A stretch of 22,366 nucleotides of DNA from a bacterium. Lineage in GTDB: Bacteria; Patescibacteriota; Minisyncoccia; Phycocordibacterales; UBA9973. The notes beneath the pieces are model-generated. The model worked only from the letters and a program-made list of their open reading frames with translations, was not told the DNA's origin and searched no databases. Positions 13,556 to 21,801 of this stretch are shown here, in pieces. How positions within the stretch are numbered: position 1 is the stretch's first letter; each line of letters begins with the position of its first letter. The position numbers were made by a program, and so were the translations under genes. The DNA lies in NCBI GenBank assembly GCA_021813175.1, contig JAKALJ010000007.1, positions 4,507 through 26,872 of the forward strand. The letters run 5' to 3'.

Positions 13556-14209
13556 TTAGTGGGCGAGGGTAAAGGCGATTACCCGGCGGGCGCCGGCGGT
13601 TTCCAAAACTTTTTTCGCCTCGGAAAGAGTGGCCCCGGTGGTAACTACGTCGTCAATCAAGATGAAGTTTCGGCCGCGGATTTTTGGCTTTTCCGAATCC
13701 TTTATAAAAAAAGTTCCGAGAACGTTTGCCAGCCGCCTTTCTTGTCCTGTGATCCGAGCTTGATGTTCGGTTTCTGTTCTTTTTTGCAGGATGCCGGTTT
13801 CGGTTCGCAAAACTCCGCCGGAAATTTTTTCCAGTTCTCGGCACAGAAGCTCCGCTTGATTGTATCCGCGTTCCCGCCGACGTTTTTCCGATATGGGCAC
13901 CGGCAAAAGAAGCGGACTCCGGAAATTTGAGAGAAACAGCCGATCGGACAGCTCCTCCCAAATTCCTCCATACATCGCTTCCGCGAAAGATACGGCGACA
14001 CTTTTTCTGTTCTGGTATTTTAAGAACCACACCGCTTTTCGCACTTTTTCTACTCTATAATCGTAGAAGGAGAATATCCACCCTCCGGCCAATGGTTCCG
14101 GCGAGGGCGCTTCCGACAGACACTCGAGGCACAGTCCGGGTCCGGCTCGGCCGCAATTCTCGCAGTATTCCGGAAAAAACAATTGTAATATGGCGTTTAA
14201 TATGCTCAT
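13556..14209 (-). CDS. comF: ComF-family phosphoribosyltransferase-like competence protein
   Basis: A 217-residue ComF protein, linked to natural transformation, where it helps process imported single-stranded DNA. The N-terminus has a four-Cys zinc site, Cys16, Cys19, Cys27 and Cys30 (YCENCG and LCLEC). The phosphoribosyltransferase domain shows PVPISEKRRRERGYNQAELL and the PRPP loop FILIDDVVTTGATLSEA. Length is typical. The gene runs opposite to the pilus operon from a shared promoter region (14212-14227), which suggests pili and DNA uptake are expressed together. The predicted transcript starts about 3 nt before the ATG. Confidence 0.92.
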   Translation of the reverse strand: MSILNAILQLFFPEYCENCGRAGPGLCLECLSEAPSPEPLAGGWIFSFYDYRVEKVRKAVWFLKYQNRKSVAVSFAEAMYGGIWEELSDRLFLSNFRSPLLLPVPISEKRRRERGYNQAELLCRELEKISGGVLRTETGILQKRTETEHQARITGQERRLANVLGTFFIKDSEKPKIRGRNFILIDDVVTTGATLSEAKKVLETAGARRVIAFTLAH

Positions 14210-14211
14210 TG

Positions 14212-14220
14212 TGCTATAAT
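14212..14220 (+). promoter_or_regulatory. Extended -10 promoter of the pilM operon
   Basis: TGC-TATAAT (14212-14220) lies 15 nt before the pilM ATG at 14236. The predicted start is near 14227. No clear -35 is seen; the TGn extension may compensate. Confidence 0.65.
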
Positions 14221-14227
14221 TTTAGCA
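14219..14227 (-). promoter_or_regulatory. Extended -10 promoter of comF
   Basis: On the minus strand TGC-TAAAAT (14227-14219) ends 9 nt before the comF ATG at 14209. It overlaps the pilM -10 by two bases. Together they form TGCTATAATTTTAGCA, in which 7 of 8 base pairs are symmetric. Confidence 0.55.
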
Positions 14228-14235
14228 TTAAATTT

Positions 14236-15363
14236 ATGGATAATCCGCTAAAGGGCATCTTTTCCAATATTAAGCTTTTTCAAAGTTCCGGCGGGGAATT
14301 CGCTCTCGGGGTGGATGTGGGTTCTTCTTCCATCAAGGTGGTGGAGGTGAAAAAGAAAAGCGGAAAAGTGGCTCTTGAAACCTACGGAGTAATCTCTCTC
14401 GGTCCCTACGCACAAGAGGATATGGGCAAGGTTACCAATCTAAGCATTGAGCAGACGGCGGAGGCTCTCAGAGAAGTGATGAAGCAGGCGGAAACCAGCA
14501 CCTATTCCTGCGGTATTTCCATACCGGTGCAGTCCAGTCTTATTTTTTCTATTTCACTTCCTCCTCAAGTGGCCGATAGCCAAATCCGGGCAGTGGTGCC
14601 GATAGAAGCGCGCAAGTATATTCCGGTTCCGATTACCGAAGTGTCTCTGGACTATTTTGTGCTTCCCGCCCGAGAACCCACTTTTGAAGAAGAGAACAAT
14701 CCGGAAGCGGCCGCCGTGCCGCCGGCCAACAAGGAAGTGCTGGTGGTGGCTATCCAAAACGACGCCATCGCCAAATACCGCTCTCTCTCTTCCCAATGCG
14801 GGCTGGACGCCAGTTTTTTTGAACTGGAGATTTTTTCTTCCATGAGGGCCAATCTTGAACACGAACTTTCTTTGGTGCTCCTGATTGATTTCGGCGCTTC
14901 ACGCACCCGTCTTTCCTTGATTGAATTCGGGATGCTTAAAGCTTATCACACCGTGAATCGCGGGGGAGCGGATATCACCGATGCCATCGCCCGCTCCTTG
15001 TCTATCCCTTTTTCCAAGGCGGAGGAGATGAAAAAAGAATACGGCCTTTTTGAAAATCCGGCGGAAAAAAATCTTTCCGGCATAATCAAAACCCACCTGG
15101 ATTATATTTTTTCGGAAACCAATACTATGCTCTTTAATTACGAGAAAAAATACGGCAAGTCTCCGGCCAAGATTATTTTTTCCGGCGGGGGATCCATGCT
15201 AAAGGGCCTAACTGAAGCGGCAGCCGCCAATTTCAGGGCGAATATAGAGATAGGCAGACCTTTTGAGAAAGTGGGCGCCCCCGCTTTTTTAGAGAAAGTG
15301 CTTTCAGCCACCGGCCCAGAGTTTGCCGTAGCCATCGGTCTGGCATTGCGAAAATTACAATAA
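14236..15363 (+). CDS. pilM: Type IV pilus assembly ATPase-like protein PilM
   Basis: A 375-residue actin-like cytoplasmic protein of the pilus alignment complex. The N-terminal nucleotide-binding motif is GVDVGSSSIKVVEV (25-38). The second phosphate motif is LLIDFGASRTRLSLIE and the adenosine motif is IIFSGGGSMLKGL. PVPITEVSLDYFVLP is a typical PilM segment. In known systems PilM binds the cytoplasmic N-terminus of PilN and links it to the motor. A longer upstream reading frame exists, but the ATG at 14236 follows the promoter and begins with the usual short amphipathic lead. It heads the pilM-N-O-(P)-B gene run. Confidence 0.93.
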   Translation: MDNPLKGIFSNIKLFQSSGGEFALGVDVGSSSIKVVEVKKKSGKVALETYGVISLGPYAQEDMGKVTNLSIEQTAEALREVMKQAETSTYSCGISIPVQSSLIFSISLPPQVADSQIRAVVPIEARKYIPVPITEVSLDYFVLPAREPTFEEENNPEAAAVPPANKEVLVVAIQNDAIAKYRSLSSQCGLDASFFELEIFSSMRANLEHELSLVLLIDFGASRTRLSLIEFGMLKAYHTVNRGGADITDAIARSLSIPFSKAEEMKKEYGLFENPAEKNLSGIIKTHLDYIFSETNTMLFNYEKKYGKSPAKIIFSGGGSMLKGLTEAAAANFRANIEIGRPFEKVGAPAFLEKVLSATGPEFAVAIGLALRKLQ

Positions 15364-15387
15364 GTGAGATAATGGAACGAAGAGAAA

Positions 15388-16005
15388 ATGGACGCGGATT
15401 TTCAAACATCATTCATCCCTAAAAAACCGGTGGCGCCGGCCCCCCAAGAAAAGGGCAAGCCCATCAGTTTTCTTTCCCTTATCTCACTCTTAATATTTTT
15501 TACCATGCTCATCGCCACTGGAGTGATGTATTTTTACAAAGGAACCCTCTCTGCCGGCATCACCAAAATGCAAAACGATTTAAAATTGGCGGAAAATCGC
15601 TTTGAACCGGCTACCTTAGCCAAAATCGAACTCCTGGACCGGCGCCTGAAAGCGGCCAATACCGTTCTCGGCCGGCATATGGCAGTCTCTCCTATTTTCA
15701 AAGAACTGGAGAAAGTTACCATTAAATCGGTGCGTTTTACCAGCTTCGACTATAAAGCAAGCGGGACCAAGAACCAGACCATAGAGGTGAAACTTGCCGG
15801 AGTGGCTTCCGATTATACTTCCGTCGCCCTGCAGTCGGAATTTCTAAATCAGAATAAATATTTTTTGAACCCGGTCTTTTCCAATCTGGCTCTGAACGAA
15901 AAAGGAAACGTTACTTTTGACCTTGAATTTTCAGTAGACCAGAATTTCGTGAACTATGAGAAATTACTTGCCGCCTCCGCCAGCGGAGCGAACCAACAGC
16001 CATGA
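15388..16005 (+). CDS. pilN: PilN-like pilus assembly protein
   Basis: A 205-residue single-pass protein. A proline-rich cytoplasmic tail (FQTSFIPKKPVAPAPQ) precedes a transmembrane segment at ~28-50. A coiled-coil-prone stretch follows (~58-90), then a small C-terminal domain. The start at 15388 is 24 nt after pilM. The end overlaps pilO by 4 nt (ATGA). The sequence is weakly conserved; the name rests mainly on topology and on the gene order between pilM and pilO. Its FIPKK tail may serve as the PilM-binding peptide, by analogy with the INLLP motif of other PilN proteins (inferred). Confidence 0.75.
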   Translation: MDADFQTSFIPKKPVAPAPQEKGKPISFLSLISLLIFFTMLIATGVMYFYKGTLSAGITKMQNDLKLAENRFEPATLAKIELLDRRLKAANTVLGRHMAVSPIFKELEKVTIKSVRFTSFDYKASGTKNQTIEVKLAGVASDYTSVALQSEFLNQNKYFLNPVFSNLALNEKGNVTFDLEFSVDQNFVNYEKLLAASASGANQQP

Positions 16006-16586
16006 TCAAGTTTGTAATCCCAGCCATTTTAATAGGAATCTCCGCGGCTCTCTTTTTCGGATTTGCCGATCCGATCTACAATGAAATTTCCGGCCTAAAA
16101 ACCCAATCTGCCGCCTATAACCAAGCTCTTTCCAATTCCAAGCAATTGGAAATGGAAAGAGACCGGCTCACCGCCAAATACAATGCCATTGACCAACAAA
16201 ATATCCAGAAACTGGAAAAGCTTCTTCCAGACAGCGTGGATAACATCCGCCTGATTTTGGAGATTGAAAAAATCGCCGCTTTGTATGGTATGAGCATCAA
16301 AGACGTGAAATATAATTCCAAAGAAGAAAACAACGCTTCGGTGGGCCAACGTTCCGGCGGGGGAAATATTTCAGCCGGCCCTTACGGCATCTGGAACTTG
16401 CAATTTTCCACTAACGGCACTTACGACAATTTTGTCCGCTTTTTGGAAGGATTGGAAAAGAATCTCCGGATAGTGGACGTGTCTTCCATAAATTTTACCG
16501 CCCAGGACGTGCCCGGGCTCAATTCGAGCGTCCAGAGAGTTTATAAATACGACATTACCTTAAAAACTTACTGGCTAAAGAGCTGA
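16002..16586 (+). CDS. pilO: PilO-like pilus assembly protein
   Basis: A 194-residue single-pass protein. A hydrophobic segment at ~3-20 is followed by a coiled coil (~27-75) and a C-terminal ferredoxin-like domain containing YDNFVRFLEGLEKNLRIVDVSSINF, a typical PilO motif. PilO pairs with PilN across the membrane to align the pilus machine. It overlaps pilN by 4 nt and is followed after 1 nt by the next gene, so all are coupled. A Gly/Ser-rich insertion (QRSGGGNISAGP) interrupts the domain near residues 115-127. Confidence 0.82.
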   Translation: MIKFVIPAILIGISAALFFGFADPIYNEISGLKTQSAAYNQALSNSKQLEMERDRLTAKYNAIDQQNIQKLEKLLPDSVDNIRLILEIEKIAALYGMSIKDVKYNSKEENNASVGQRSGGGNISAGPYGIWNLQFSTNGTYDNFVRFLEGLEKNLRIVDVSSINFTAQDVPGLNSSVQRVYKYDITLKTYWLKS

Positions 16587-16587
16587 A

Positions 16588-17103
16588 ATGAAAGGAAAAA
16601 TAAAAAACATAATAATAATAATAGTGGTGGCGGGCGCTTTGATTTTCTTGTATTTCGCTCTTTTCGGCGGCGGCGGTTCTGAAAACGCCCCCCTCACTTC
16701 CTCCGTTCCAGCCGGCGGACTGCGCGATTTCAATTCCGCCTTGCCGGATCTTTCAAACTCTTCCGGATTAGCCGTGGGCAACAGCTTCCTCTCCCTGCTT
16801 CTTTCGGTCAAAAGCGTCCGCTTGGATGATTCCATTTTTTCCGAAGCGGCCTGGTCCAGCTTAAACGATTCAAGCGTGGTCTTAAATCCGGTGAGCGGGG
16901 ATGAAGGCAGGTCCAATCCTTTCGCTCCGATAGGAGTGGATGTGGTTGGCGCGTCCGGACAAATGCCTCCGCCAGCCGGAGACAAAACCAAAGGGTCGAG
17001 CGGCACTAATTCCAATGTTGGACTGAGTTCGAGCAAAGCGTCCAGCTCCTCGGATACCGGCATAGGCTTACCATCCGCGTCCGGCTCAAAAACTAAACGC
17101 TAA
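16588..17103 (+). CDS. Single-TM pilus-locus protein in the PilP position
   Basis: A 171-residue protein with a basic MKGKIK start and one hydrophobic segment (~7-25). A short conserved-looking region contains NSFLSLLLSVKSVRLDDSIF and then GRSNPFAPIG. The last ~50 residues are low-complexity Ser/Gly. It lies 1 nt after pilO and 12 nt before pilB, the slot where PilP or PilQ partners occur in other bacteria. The NPFAPIG segment faintly recalls the DPF region of PilP, but there is no lipobox and no clear homology, so no symbol is given. Related proteins are common at this site in Parcubacteria (recalled). Confidence 0.65.
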   Translation: MKGKIKNIIIIIVVAGALIFLYFALFGGGGSENAPLTSSVPAGGLRDFNSALPDLSNSSGLAVGNSFLSLLLSVKSVRLDDSIFSEAAWSSLNDSSVVLNPVSGDEGRSNPFAPIGVDVVGASGQMPPPAGDKTKGSSGTNSNVGLSSSKASSSSDTGIGLPSASGSKTKR

Positions 17104-17115
17104 TCTGCGAAAGCA

Positions 17116-18870
17116 ATGAGTTTTTTAGAAGAATTGGCCTCCGCCGGGCTGATTAAAAAAAATCAAATAGATCTGATAAAGAACTTGGCTTTGGAAAAAT
17201 ACGGAGGAGATATTCAAGAGGCCCTGGTGGAAAGCGGAGTTCCGGAAGAAAAAGTGCTCTCGGCCATGGGGCAGTATTTGAAAATTCCGGTCCGGAAAAT
17301 ACGCGCGGACGAAATCTCTTTTGACGCCCTAAAGTATATTCCGGAAGATTCGGCCGTGCATTACCACTTTGTGCCCATCACTCTGAAAGACGGAGCTCTG
17401 GAAGTGGGCATAACTGATCCGGAAAACGTGCAGGCCATGGACGCTCTGGAATTCATTTCAGCCAAGTCCGGCGTTCCTTTTAAAGTTTACCTTGTATCCA
17501 AAAGCGACTACCAAAGCGTGCTCGGGAGCTATCAGGGCATGTCCAGCCAAGTGGAAGAAGCTCTGGATGATCTGAAAAAAGAACAGATGGAAGAAACGGC
17601 CAAGATGGAAAACGAGGCCAAAGATTTGGGCAAGGAGATAAAAAAAGCTCAGGCTGAAGGAGAAGAAAAAATAGTAGAGGATGCCCCGGTCATCAGGATC
17701 GTAGCCGTGCTCTTGAAAAACGCCATAGAACAAGGGGCTTCGGACATACACATTGAGCATACCGGGGAGAAGATAAAGGTGCGTTTCCGGGTGGACGGCA
17801 TTCTGCACACTGTACTGGTTTTGCCGCCCAATATCCACAGCGGCATCGTGGCCAGGGTGAAAATTCTGACCAAGTTGCGCCTGGATGAGAAACGTAAACC
17901 CCAAGACGGATCCTTCAGCACCATAGTGGACGATCGAAAGATTGATTTCCGGGTCTCCACCATGCCTGCCTATTACGGAGAAAAAGTGGTGATCAGAATT
18001 TTGGACTCGGTAAGAGGAGTGAAACCGATAGACGGACTTGGGCTCTCCGAGCGAAATCTGGAAATGGTCCGCCGGGCGCTCGCCAAGCCCTACGGGCTGG
18101 TATTGAATACCGGCCCCACTGGCAGCGGCAAATCCACCACTTTGTATTCTATGTTAAATGAGCTGGATAAAGAAGAAAACAACATTGTTTCTCTGGAGGA
18201 CCCGGTGGAATATCACATTCCGGGGATTAACCAGTCTCAAATGATGCCGGAGATAGGGTACACTTTTGCTTCCGGCTTGCGCTCCATTTTGCGCCAGGAC
18301 CCGGATGTGATTATGGTGGGCGAGATCCGGGACAAGGAAACGGCGGAGCTTGCCATTCAGGCGGCTCTGACCGGGCACTTGGTGCTTTCCACTCTGCATA
18401 CGAACAACGCCATCGGAGCGGTGCCCCGGCTGGTGGATATGGGAATCGATCCGTACCTTATCGCTCCCACCTTGATTCTTTCGGTGGCTCAACGCTTGGC
18501 TCGCACCACTTGTCCGGAGTCCAGAAAACTGGTGCCGATGGACGAAAGTTTGAAAATGCAGATAGAAAAAGAGTTGAAGGATTTGCCGGACAAATTCCGG
18601 CAAGAAATAAAAATCAAAGACCAGATGTACGAGACTGTCCCTTCGGAAAAATGCCCTTCCGGCACCAAAGGACGTATCGCTGTTTTTGAAATGTTCGAGG
18701 TGGATAAGGAAATGCAGAACGTTATTTTGAAAAATCCGGTGGATGCCGAGATATACAGAGTGGCTCGTTCTCACGGAATGCTCTCCATGCGGGAAGACGC
18801 CATTATGAAAGCTCTGGACGGAATCATTCCTCTGCAAGAAGCGTATAATTTTAATAATCAGAGCGATTAG
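17116..18870 (+). CDS. pilB: Type IV pilus extension ATPase PilB (GspE family)
   Basis: A 584-residue hexameric motor ATPase that drives pilin polymerisation. Residues 1-~135 resemble the MshEN/GspE N-terminal domain. A charged, coiled-coil-like linker follows (~145-190). The motor core has the Walker A GPTGSGKST (333-341), the Asp box LEDPVEY, the Walker B VGEIRD (Glu403) and the His box LSTLHTNNA. The zinc tetra-Cys site is degenerate: only Cys466 (TTCPES) and Cys513 (EKCPSGTKGR) remain of the usual two CxxC pairs. Loss of metal binding here is unusual for PilB. It ends the first pilus gene block; pilT has its own promoter. Confidence 0.94.
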   Translation: MSFLEELASAGLIKKNQIDLIKNLALEKYGGDIQEALVESGVPEEKVLSAMGQYLKIPVRKIRADEISFDALKYIPEDSAVHYHFVPITLKDGALEVGITDPENVQAMDALEFISAKSGVPFKVYLVSKSDYQSVLGSYQGMSSQVEEALDDLKKEQMEETAKMENEAKDLGKEIKKAQAEGEEKIVEDAPVIRIVAVLLKNAIEQGASDIHIEHTGEKIKVRFRVDGILHTVLVLPPNIHSGIVARVKILTKLRLDEKRKPQDGSFSTIVDDRKIDFRVSTMPAYYGEKVVIRILDSVRGVKPIDGLGLSERNLEMVRRALAKPYGLVLNTGPTGSGKSTTLYSMLNELDKEENNIVSLEDPVEYHIPGINQSQMMPEIGYTFASGLRSILRQDPDVIMVGEIRDKETAELAIQAALTGHLVLSTLHTNNAIGAVPRLVDMGIDPYLIAPTLILSVAQRLARTTCPESRKLVPMDESLKMQIEKELKDLPDKFRQEIKIKDQMYETVPSEKCPSGTKGRIAVFEMFEVDKEMQNVILKNPVDAEIYRVARSHGMLSMREDAIMKALDGIIPLQEAYNFNNQSD

Positions 18871-18903
18871 AAATTTGCCGTCCCCCGCGTGAAATCTTAA
18901 GTA

Positions 18904-18912
18904 TGCTATAAT
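18904..18912 (+). promoter_or_regulatory. Extended -10 promoter of pilT-pilC
   Basis: TGC-TATAAT (18904-18912) lies in the 71-nt gap between pilB and pilT, 29 nt before the ATG. It gives a leader of about 20 nt, longer than most in this window. Confidence 0.6.
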
Positions 18913-18941
18913 AGCGGAGTTATCTGTTAATAAGCTGTAAA

Positions 18942-20000
18942 ATGGATTACAAAGCAAAATTGGAAGAGCTCATAACCATCGTGGTCCGAGAAAACGGCTC
19001 CGATTTGCATATCGGTTCCGGCCGAGTGCCGGCTATCCGGGTGATGGGAGAACTTATTTTTCTTTTAAAACAGCCGGTGTTGAGCAAGGAAGAAGTGCTC
19101 GGTATTTTGGAAGTGGTTTTGGGCAAGGATAAACTGGAGAATTTTAAGAAGACTCAAGAAGCGGATTTTTCCTACGAATTTGCCGGAACCGCCCGCCTGC
19201 GGGGCAACGCTTTTTTTCAAAGAAGAGAAATATGTATTGCCTTCCGGCTCATTCCGGCTATCCGCAATTTTGAACAGCTTAATCTGCCTCCGGTACTGGG
19301 AGAAATTGCCCGCCGTCCCCAAGGTTTCTTCTTGGTGGTCGGGCCGGTAGGGCAGGGCAAATCCACAACCTTGGCGGCCATGATAGATTTTATTAACCAC
19401 GAGCAGGCTCGGCACATCATTACCATTGAAGACCCCATAGAGTATGTGTTCACTCCTGACAAGTGCATGATTGACCAGCGGGAAGTGGGCATTGACACCA
19501 GGGATTTCCATACCGCTCTCAAATCCGCTTTCCGGGAGGATATGAACGTGATTATGGTGGGAGAAATGCGCAACCCCGAAACCATTTCCACCGCCGTAAC
19601 CGCGGCGGAGACCGGACATTTGGTGCTCTCTACACTGCATACCAACAACGCTTCTCAGACCATCGACCGGATTATTGATTCTTTTCCCGGATACCAACAG
19701 GAGCAGATCCGGATGGAGCTTTCCTCCAGTCTTTTGGGAATTTTTTCCCAACGACTGATACCGAAAGAAACCGGAGGACTCATTCCCGCTTATGAACTTC
19801 TTTTTAACAATAAAGCGGTCGCCAACTTGATTCGGGAAAAGCGGACTCAGGAAATTGACATTGCCATAGAAACCGGATCGGAATTCGGCATGGTGGATTT
19901 GAACCGCTCCCTTTCCGAGCTGGTCCGCGCGGGTTCCATTTCCGCCGAAAACGCTTACCAATATTCTCTGAATCCGAGAGGTTTGGAGAAGATGCTCTAA
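18942..20000 (+). CDS. pilT: Type IV pilus retraction ATPase PilT
   Basis: A 352-residue hexameric ATPase that depolymerises pili, as needed for twitching and DNA uptake. The N-terminal PAS-like domain has GSDLHIGSGRVPAIRVMG. The Walker A is GPVGQGKST (134-142, a variant of GPTGSGKST). IEDPIEY follows, then Walker B MVGEMRN (Glu208), where the usual Asp after Arg is Asn. LSTLHTNNASQTIDRIID is conserved. The C-terminal NLIREKRTQEI corresponds to the PilT AIRNLIREG helix. Catalytic residues are present. It is 1 nt upstream of pilC. Confidence 0.93.
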   Translation: MDYKAKLEELITIVVRENGSDLHIGSGRVPAIRVMGELIFLLKQPVLSKEEVLGILEVVLGKDKLENFKKTQEADFSYEFAGTARLRGNAFFQRREICIAFRLIPAIRNFEQLNLPPVLGEIARRPQGFFLVVGPVGQGKSTTLAAMIDFINHEQARHIITIEDPIEYVFTPDKCMIDQREVGIDTRDFHTALKSAFREDMNVIMVGEMRNPETISTAVTAAETGHLVLSTLHTNNASQTIDRIIDSFPGYQQEQIRMELSSSLLGIFSQRLIPKETGGLIPAYELLFNNKAVANLIREKRTQEIDIAIETGSEFGMVDLNRSLSELVRAGSISAENAYQYSLNPRGLEKML

Positions 20001-20001
20001 A

Positions 20002-21210
20002 ATGCTTTTCAAATACAAAGCCATTGATCAGAAGGGTGGAAGCAGGGGAGGCGAAGTGGAAGCTCCGGACAAAAATTCCGCCATCAGCGCCCTGCAGAGG
20101 CGGGGTTTGATCGTTACTTCCATAGAGGACGAAAAATCCAGGAAATCCATCTGGGACCTCACTTTCTTTGAAAGAGTGCCGCCCAAAGATATCGTGATAA
20201 TGTCCAGGGAAATTTCCACCCTGTTTGAAGCACAGGTTTCCGCTTTGCGGGCTTTTACTCTGATGGCCAGCAATACGGCAAACAGGATGCTGGCTCGGAT
20301 ATTAACTGAAGTATCCGACGACCTGGCCGCCGGAGTTTCTATTTCCGAAGCTCTGGCAAAACACCCGGAAGTCTTTTCCAATTTTTACGTGAATATGGTA
20401 AAAGCCGGAGAAGAAACCGGCAAACTGAACGAGACCTTCGCCCATTTGGCGGATTATCTGAACCGCCAGTATGAGCTCACCTCCAAAACCAAGAACGCCT
20501 TAATTTACCCCGTATTCGTGATTGTCACTTTTTTCGTGGTGATGGGACTGATGTTCGTGGTAGTCATCCCGAAATTGAAAGGGATTATACAGGATTCCGG
20601 GCAAACGCCGCCCTTCTTCACCCAAATCATCATCGCCCTTTCCGATTTTTTCACCCGCTATGGATTTCTGGTGATAATATTCCTAATCCTGGGAGGAGTG
20701 TGGCTCTGGCGGCTCACGGCTTCCGAAAAGGGAAAAATTTATATTGATAAACTGCGCCTGGCATTGCCTGCGGTGGGAAATTTGTATCGGAAACTTTTCC
20801 TTTCCCGCATCGCGGACAATATGAACACTATGCTCATTTCCGGTATCCCGATCGTGCGGGCTATTGATATCACTTCTTTAGTGGTAGGCAGCAAAGTATA
20901 CAGAGAAATATTGAACGAAATGTCCGACGGAGTGAAATCCGGGCTCTCCTTATCCGCGGCTTTGGAAAGGCACACGGAGCATATTCCCCCCATGATGACC
21001 CAGATGGTGAAAGTGGGGGAAGAGACCGGGTCGCTCGGAACTATTTTAAAAACCCTGGCGGATTTTTACAAGCGGGAAGTGGACGACGCGGTGGACACTC
21101 TGGTGGGACTGATTGAGCCGGTGATGATCGTGGTGCTCGGTCTCGGAGTGGGAATTCTGCTCGTATCCATCCTGATGCCTATTTACAATCTGGCCGGTTC
21201 CATCCAGTAA
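20002..21210 (+). CDS. pilC: Type IV pilus inner-membrane platform protein PilC
   Basis: A 402-residue platform protein with two T2SF domains (~65-190 and ~265-390). Repeated signatures are MVKAGEETGKLNETFAHLAD and MVKVGEETGSLGTILKTLAD. Membrane segments lie near 167-190, 217-235 and 370-395. It begins with FKYKAIDQKGGSRGGEVEA, the usual PilC/GspF N-terminus. PilC anchors PilB and PilT and feeds pilin into the fibre. A hairpin (21211-21235) begins directly after its stop codon. Confidence 0.95.
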   Translation: MLFKYKAIDQKGGSRGGEVEAPDKNSAISALQRRGLIVTSIEDEKSRKSIWDLTFFERVPPKDIVIMSREISTLFEAQVSALRAFTLMASNTANRMLARILTEVSDDLAAGVSISEALAKHPEVFSNFYVNMVKAGEETGKLNETFAHLADYLNRQYELTSKTKNALIYPVFVIVTFFVVMGLMFVVVIPKLKGIIQDSGQTPPFFTQIIIALSDFFTRYGFLVIIFLILGGVWLWRLTASEKGKIYIDKLRLALPAVGNLYRKLFLSRIADNMNTMLISGIPIVRAIDITSLVVGSKVYREILNEMSDGVKSGLSLSAALERHTEHIPPMMTQMVKVGEETGSLGTILKTLADFYKREVDDAVDTLVGLIEPVMIVVLGLGVGILLVSILMPIYNLAGSIQ

Positions 21211-21235
21211 ACAGTCAACCCGCCAGGTTGACTGT
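21211..21235 (+). terminator. Hairpin after pilC (possible terminator or mRNA end)
   Basis: ACAGTCAACC (21211-21220) is exactly complementary to GGTTGACTGT (21226-21235) around CGCCA. No T-run follows, so efficient intrinsic termination is uncertain; it could stabilise or process the 3' end before the separate pilin transcript. Confidence 0.55.
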
Positions 21236-21252
21236 GGATAACTCTTCTTGCT

Positions 21253-21278
21253 TTGACAGAGAAATACTGTGCTATAAT
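21253..21278 (+). promoter_or_regulatory. Promoter of the pilin gene
   Basis: TGC-TATAAT has its -10 at 21273-21278. A perfect TTGACA lies at 21253-21258, but the spacing is only 14 nt; CTTTGA at 21251-21256 gives 16 nt. The leader would be about 45 nt. Separate promotion fits the high expression expected for a major pilin. Confidence 0.65.
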
Positions 21279-21330
21279 TCAAGCAAAGATAAAGGTCCGG
21301 AGACTGTTAAAAAACTTTAATATTATCAAA

Positions 21331-21774
21331 ATGAAAAAATTAATTTATAAAAGAGGTTTTACTTTGATTGAACTTTTGGTGGTGATCGCCATTATCGGCA
21401 TTCTGGCCTCAGTGGTGCTAGCATCGCTCAACAGCGCTCGGAATAAAGGAAACGACGCGGCCATCAAAGCAAATTTGGATAATGCTCGAGCCCAGGCGGA
21501 ACTATACTACGACAGCAACGCCAACTCCTACACAAATGTATGCACAGGTACTGCAAATGGTGTAGCTGGTATAGCAGCTATGATTACTGGAGCCACTAAA
21601 GCCGCCAGCCCTGGCACTGCTACATGCCGAGATTCCGCTATCGATTGGATCGCGTACGCTCCTCTCAAGGCTCCTTATGCTGATAATGGTATTCAAATCA
21701 CTTACTGGTGCGTGGATTCAAAAGGGGCTTCGAAAGGACTGCCAGGTGCTCCAACTGGTAATGTTTGTCAGTAA
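21331..21774 (+). CDS. Type IV pilin (major pilin candidate)
   Basis: A 147-residue prepilin. The leader MKKLIYKRG ends in the prepilin peptidase site G|FTLIE, with Glu at position 5 of the mature protein, followed by the hydrophobic helix ELLVVIAIIGILASVVLASL. The globular part has four Cys (VCTGTAN, TCRDS, YWCVDS, NVCQ), which could form two disulfides. The ATG at 21331 gives the canonical short leader; the longer frame from 21253 would include the promoter. Codon choice in the second half (many GCT, GGT, ACT) differs from the GCC/GGC-rich neighbouring genes. A terminator follows, so it is probably monocistronic. Confidence 0.93.
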   Translation: MKKLIYKRGFTLIELLVVIAIIGILASVVLASLNSARNKGNDAAIKANLDNARAQAELYYDSNANSYTNVCTGTANGVAGIAAMITGATKAASPGTATCRDSAIDWIAYAPLKAPYADNGIQITYWCVDSKGASKGLPGAPTGNVCQ

Positions 21775-21801
21775 TAGTCTGATATGGAATGATGCTAAAG
21801 A

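Noticed and set aside
13927..14235. N-terminal extension of pilM
   Set aside because: This part is antisense to comF and lies upstream of the promoter; PilM motifs begin after the ATG at 14236.
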